Origin: CAZFLN01 sp964519905
GTDB taxonomy: Bacteria; Patescibacteriota; Microgenomatia; UBA1400; UBA1396
Assembly: GCA_964519905.1 (NCBI GenBank)
Contig: CAZFLN010000005.1
Coordinates: forward strand, 7,510-71,509
Direction: 5' to 3'
Length of the DNA stretch: 64,000 bases
In this document: positions 60,938 through 64,000 of the stretch, in pieces
Layout of the letters: each line of letters opens with the position of its first letter
How positions within the stretch are numbered: position 1 is the stretch's first letter
The notes under the pieces: generated by a model
What the model was told of the DNA's origin: nothing
What the model saw: only the letters and a program-made list of their open reading frames with translations
The model's database searches: none
Position numbers and translations under genes: made by a program

Positions 60938-63694
60938 ATGTTCGATTCACCTCGCCCAAACCCAACTGAGTCGAAACCTCCTTCAAAAGCATCAAATTTT
61001 GACACAGAAGGATTTCGTCTTGTTCAGGATTTTTCTGACCATGAGTTTGGTTTCTTGGTGCGTAATGTATACAGTGCATTGAGCTCCGATCAAGGGAAAG
61101 TGGCAGGACTCTGGGATGGTGAAATCTCTCGAGATTTAATTTTTGGTTTCCCTGATACTTTTCATTTTCAACGAGGTTTTCCTGGAGACGAGAGTCCTGA
61201 TATTTTGTGGAAGTATTCACAGAGTGATGATGAATTTGTGAAAATGCTAGAAAGAGAGCGGCTCCATATTTCAAAGGAAGTCATCCGATATGAAGAACAA
61301 GCTAATTATATGTTGGCAGAGGTACAGAGAGAATATCTTGATAGTATTGAAGCAACCTTGAGACAAATAGGCAGTTTTTCCCCAAGTGATATTCGTTTGA
61401 TTAACATGTCGTTTGCCCCCGAGCTTCAGAAGTTACGAGCGTTTCAAGAAGAAACAATTCGAGAGATTGTTGCAGATTTCCCGACTTTGAACAACCTTCA
61501 AAAAGCAGCAAAACTCGTTCTCAATGCTTTGGCTACTTCTGGAGGCAGAACTAAAGTTACTCGACCACTAACGCCATCGCAGCTGCGAGCTGCTGCTATA
61601 AATAAAACCTATGAATTTTCTTCTCAGGATCCTCAGGGGAAACAAGAGTATGAAAGAATGATACACAAAACAATGCTCTCTTTAGACGAAGTTTTGGAAG
61701 AAACTGTTTTTGAACCAGATACTTCCCAGGTTACTGAGCATCTCGTGCAGGCTTTGGCAGAGCTTTTGCGAGAATTGTATGTTGAGGCGGGTGAGCAGTT
61801 TTCTGATTTCTTTGTCTTCAAAAGCGTAAATTCTAAAAATTCCCAAGAGTTTGGCTGGAAGCAAAATATTCACAAATTCCGTATAAATTTTGATGAGCCT
61901 TTTACGAAGGAATTTTTTCTAGAAGGTATTGGCCCTGTATCTATTAAGCCAAGTTCGAGATATTATTGTCCTCATTTTAGGAAAACAGATGAACTGGGTT
62001 TTATGTGGTCTCAGTTTGTTGCGTTTCGCAATGAAAATTTTTTTTCCAAAAAAAATGGAAAAGAATTCTTTTTTCTCTCACTGTTAAAAATTGTGGAAAG
62101 CGAAATCTGTGAACTCATTTTGCATTTACAAAATCCGGAAAAAATGAGCAAAATGCGATTGTTGAGTGCGACAGAGTTAGTGTTGGAAGGAAACTTGCAC
62201 AAAAATTGGGAAGAAATTTTGGCTGCAAGATGCATTGAGACTGAAATAACGCCAGAAAATTTTTCTCGAATCGTTGCCCAAGCTACTGTTTGGGGAGTTT
62301 TTCGCAATGGACATGAGTTTTACTCAGAGAGAGCGAAACGACTTGGATACGAGGCAAAAGATAATTGGCAATCTCGGAAATCGAGAGAGTCAGCAAACTT
62401 AAATTTTTCCTCTTTTCTAAAAGATTCCGATCATCTCAGCAACACTTCGCGTGAGAGAATGGCTCGTCTTGAAAAACAACCAGTTTTTTCCATTACAGCT
62501 CACCATGACTTTGATCCGCAGTTTATCGAAATTGGGACCTCTCTTTCAAGTGGTGTAGAAGATGGGGAAGAAAAGAGTGTCGAGAGTAATTCTGAAAAGA
62601 TACTACATTTACAAAGTGAGCCAATTCTTATCACTACGGGTGAGTCAGAAATGAATATTCCGGGGATCAATGGCCTATCGCCAGTGTCAATACAGCTCAT
62701 CGGTGCTGGGAATTCTTGGGATTTTTCACAATACTCCGTTTTTCCCGATGGGAGTCTGAAAATTAAGCTTCCGTCAGAGGCTCGGAATCAGACGCAACTG
62801 CGATTGGATATATCGTACTCAAGTTCTGAGGTTGAGAGTTCGCTCCCGGTTCAGTTGTCGGAGCAAGAAATGAATAACCTGTATCGATTAGAAGATGAGC
62901 TGAGATATTGCGGTTTTCAAAAACTCTCCGAGGCGATTGTTGATCTTATAAAAAAAGAAACAGTAACTGACGTTGATTTACAAAATGCCGTTAAAGAGGT
63001 GAGTCAGTATTCATACAATTCTACTTCGGCTAACCTGGGGAATGTTTTTGTCTTAGAAAGTCTTTCGTCGTTTTTAGATCCAGAGACAGGCTTGTTTCTC
63101 TGTCAGTGTGACTCAGCAAATGAGCTTCTCCTCTACTGTTTGGGCGTAGTGTTTGACAATGGTTCGAGTGTTTTTGTTTCATCGTACGGTTTTTCTGCGG
63201 AAGGTACGGTTGCCGGTGAAGAGAACGTAGTGAGCAAGGCCATGGCGCATCGTCAACTCAAGCATATTCGAAATGGAGTTGTTTCGTCACTTGATGCTAC
63301 TCCCGAAGATTTCGCTCAAGAGCATCACTTTGAGGGAAAGAAATTTGAGAATGATCGAAAAGACGAGAAAAAATTCTTTGTACTCCAACAGAAAAAAGCA
63401 TTCCTTCAACACTTGGAAAAGAGGGTAAAGTCAAGGCAGGCTGCTCGCAATCTCTTCTCTGATCGATCAGCGCCAATTCCTCGTTTGTTTGAGCTATTAA
63501 ACACGTACGTAGAATTTGGGTTTGTCGATATGAATAGACTTCTTACTTATAAAGAATCCATTGATCTCCAGAGCCAGAAGAGAGTATCTGATAATCTTGC
63601 CAAAAAACTCGGACTTAACTGTTTATCAAGAAATCTCGATATTTATGCGATGCTCAGTGAAAACGTTAATTTTCTTATGAGGTTGCAGTCCTGA
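60938..63694 (+). CDS. Large transglutaminase-like protein, 918 residues
   Basis: No signal peptide and no membrane helix is visible. Residues 1-560 are hydrophilic and helical (ERERLHISKEVIRYEEQANYMLAEVQREYLDSIEATLRQI) and unrecognised. About 575-640 looks like a beta domain. The C-terminal ~230 residues suggest a transglutaminase/protease fold: GLFLCQCDSANELLLYCLG (C722 or C724), then AHRQLKHIRNG (H771 or H776), and SSLDATPEDF (D786). The Cys, His and Asp order, a 15-residue H771-to-D786 distance and the D-x-T-P text are those of transglutaminase-like cysteine peptidases. A TGA-TATGCT extended -10 (60923-60928) begins just after repeat copy 2. The gene is bracketed by repeat copies. Confidence 0.65.
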   Translation: MFDSPRPNPTESKPPSKASNFDTEGFRLVQDFSDHEFGFLVRNVYSALSSDQGKVAGLWDGEISRDLIFGFPDTFHFQRGFPGDESPDILWKYSQSDDEFVKMLERERLHISKEVIRYEEQANYMLAEVQREYLDSIEATLRQIGSFSPSDIRLINMSFAPELQKLRAFQEETIREIVADFPTLNNLQKAAKLVLNALATSGGRTKVTRPLTPSQLRAAAINKTYEFSSQDPQGKQEYERMIHKTMLSLDEVLEETVFEPDTSQVTEHLVQALAELLRELYVEAGEQFSDFFVFKSVNSKNSQEFGWKQNIHKFRINFDEPFTKEFFLEGIGPVSIKPSSRYYCPHFRKTDELGFMWSQFVAFRNENFFSKKNGKEFFFLSLLKIVESEICELILHLQNPEKMSKMRLLSATELVLEGNLHKNWEEILAARCIETEITPENFSRIVAQATVWGVFRNGHEFYSERAKRLGYEAKDNWQSRKSRESANLNFSSFLKDSDHLSNTSRERMARLEKQPVFSITAHHDFDPQFIEIGTSLSSGVEDGEEKSVESNSEKILHLQSEPILITTGESEMNIPGINGLSPVSIQLIGAGNSWDFSQYSVFPDGSLKIKLPSEARNQTQLRLDISYSSSEVESSLPVQLSEQEMNNLYRLEDELRYCGFQKLSEAIVDLIKKETVTDVDLQNAVKEVSQYSYNSTSANLGNVFVLESLSSFLDPETGLFLCQCDSANELLLYCLGVVFDNGSSVFVSSYGFSAEGTVAGEENVVSKAMAHRQLKHIRNGVVSSLDATPEDFAQEHHFEGKKFENDRKDEKKFFVLQQKKAFLQHLEKRVKSRQAARNLFSDRSAPIPRLFELLNTYVEFGFVDMNRLLTYKESIDLQSQKRVSDNLAKKLGLNCLSRNLDIYAMLSENVNFLMRLQS

Positions 63695-63723
63695 GTTTCG
63701 CTCTATTTCTGCACCACAATCGT

Positions 63724-63746
63724 TATAGGCCTAAAGGTTTATCCTT
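63724..63746. repeat. Palindromic repeat, solitary third copy
   Basis: A single 23-bp arm in the same orientation as 60896-60918. TATAGGCCTAAAGG is identical and the end TCCTT is kept; four central bases AGAG are replaced by TTTA. No inverted partner lies nearby. It sits 29 bp after the 918-residue gene and 10 bp before tRNA-Leu. Confidence 0.85.
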
Positions 63747-63756
63747 CAGTAATGTG

Positions 63757-63839
63757 TGCCGAGGGAGGGACTCGAACCCTCACTCCTGTTACGGAAAGGG
63801 ATTTTAAGTCCCTCGCGTCTACCATTCCGCCACCCCGGC
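63757..63839 (-). tRNA. tRNA-Leu (anticodon TAA), CCA not encoded
   Basis: On the minus strand: acceptor GCCGGGG pairs with CCTCGGC (one G-T pair), the anticodon stem AGGGA/TCCCT closes the loop CTTAAAA, a long variable arm is present as expected for Leu, and the T-loop is TTCGAGT. After the discriminator the sequence is CAC, so CCA must be added enzymatically, unlike the Pro and Gly genes. Confidence 0.93.
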
Positions 63840-63903
63840 TAGAATCTACGTGATTCTGATGGAGAAATTATACCTGATATTTCCAAGGATCGTGGAAGCA
63901 GGT

Positions 63904-64000
63904 TTAGCGAGAAACAACTTCTTGTTTCCGCTCCTCACGCAACACACTGTTGTCAGGAATGGGGTCGTACACAATGGTTCCAGGGTACAGCACACTGTGG
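63904..64000 (-). CDS. C-terminal tail of an unidentified gene (5' partial)
   Basis: On the minus strand a frame enters from beyond the window and ends at a stop (63904-63906). The visible text is HSVLYPGTIVYDPIPDNSV followed by LREERKQEVVSR. It reads as real coding sequence with a charged tail, but 31 residues are too few to name a family. Confidence 0.5.
   Translation of the reverse strand, partial: HSVLYPGTIVYDPIPDNSVLREERKQEVVSR

Noticed and set aside
1..64000. Recoded TGA (Gly), as in Gracilibacteria/Absconditabacteria
   Set aside because: Many complete genes end at TGA through ATGA overlaps and RF2, the TGA-reading factor, is present.
1..64000. CRISPR array
   Set aside because: No regularly spaced repeat-spacer pattern was seen. 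The Cas4-like nuclease at 25110 stands alone and is better read as a RecB-family enzyme.

Overview
The window is a compact, coding-dense bacterial chromosome segment, assembled as a scaffold with four runs of exactly ten N. It uses the standard bacterial code: TGA ends many genes. Neighbouring genes overlap by ATGA again and again. First genes of operons very often begin 6-8 nt after a TANNNT -10 box, usually extended as TGN, so their mRNAs are probably leaderless. Genes inside operons have Shine-Dalgarno sites. The gene repertoire and density suggest a Candidate Phyla Radiation (Patescibacteria) lineage that keeps a peptidoglycan wall, possibly Peregrinibacteria-like. That assignment is inference; no rRNA or ribosomal protein is present to test it.

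Region 1 (1-16.8 kb): the end of a nucleoside-hydrolase-like gene, a phosphoribosyltransferase-HAD fusion, class I fructose-bisphosphate aldolase, the gatCAB amidotransferase operon, dnaE, a YibE/F-like membrane protein divergent from a MacA/MacB-type export system, and prfB. Region 2 (16.8-22.1 kb): a palindromic repeat element, then a cell-division locus of a membrane-anchored protein, ftsE, ftsX and a coiled-coil M23 peptidase whose catalytic domain appears circularly permuted, followed by a lamin-tail-like surface protein and a VanZ protein. Region 3 (22.1-25.1 kb): tRNA-Pro(GGG) abutted by a large serine recombinase and a small cargo, a probable integrative element. Region 4 (25.1-32.5 kb): a RecB/Cas4-like nuclease, YqeY, UDP-glucuronate decarboxylase-like and GT4 genes, ruvCAB and a hexapeptide acyltransferase.

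Region 5 (32.8-42.7 kb): a reduced division/cell-wall cluster, mraZ-rsmH-ftsL-ftsI-murE-nudix-yvcK-murC-murA-map. MurA has Asp where the fosfomycin-target Cys normally is, and MurE lacks most of its N-terminal domain. Region 6 (42.6-55.3 kb): recQ, then a long surface-glycan cluster with several GT-C membrane glycosyltransferases, GT2, GT4, an epimerase, a PIG-V-like mannosyltransferase and a PlsC-like acyltransferase. Region 7 (55.2-64 kb, mostly minus strand): two membrane-anchored unknowns, an AAA ATPase, tRNA-Gly(TCC), another GT-C enzyme, a tandem ThyX-like protein, a second palindromic element, a 918-residue transglutaminase-like protein, a third repeat copy, tRNA-Leu(TAA) and the tail of one more gene.

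The strongest candidates for something undescribed are the palindromic repeat family (one copy supplies the last codons of prfB, others bracket the 918-residue gene), the permuted M23 partner of FtsEX, and the regular leaderless promoter design.
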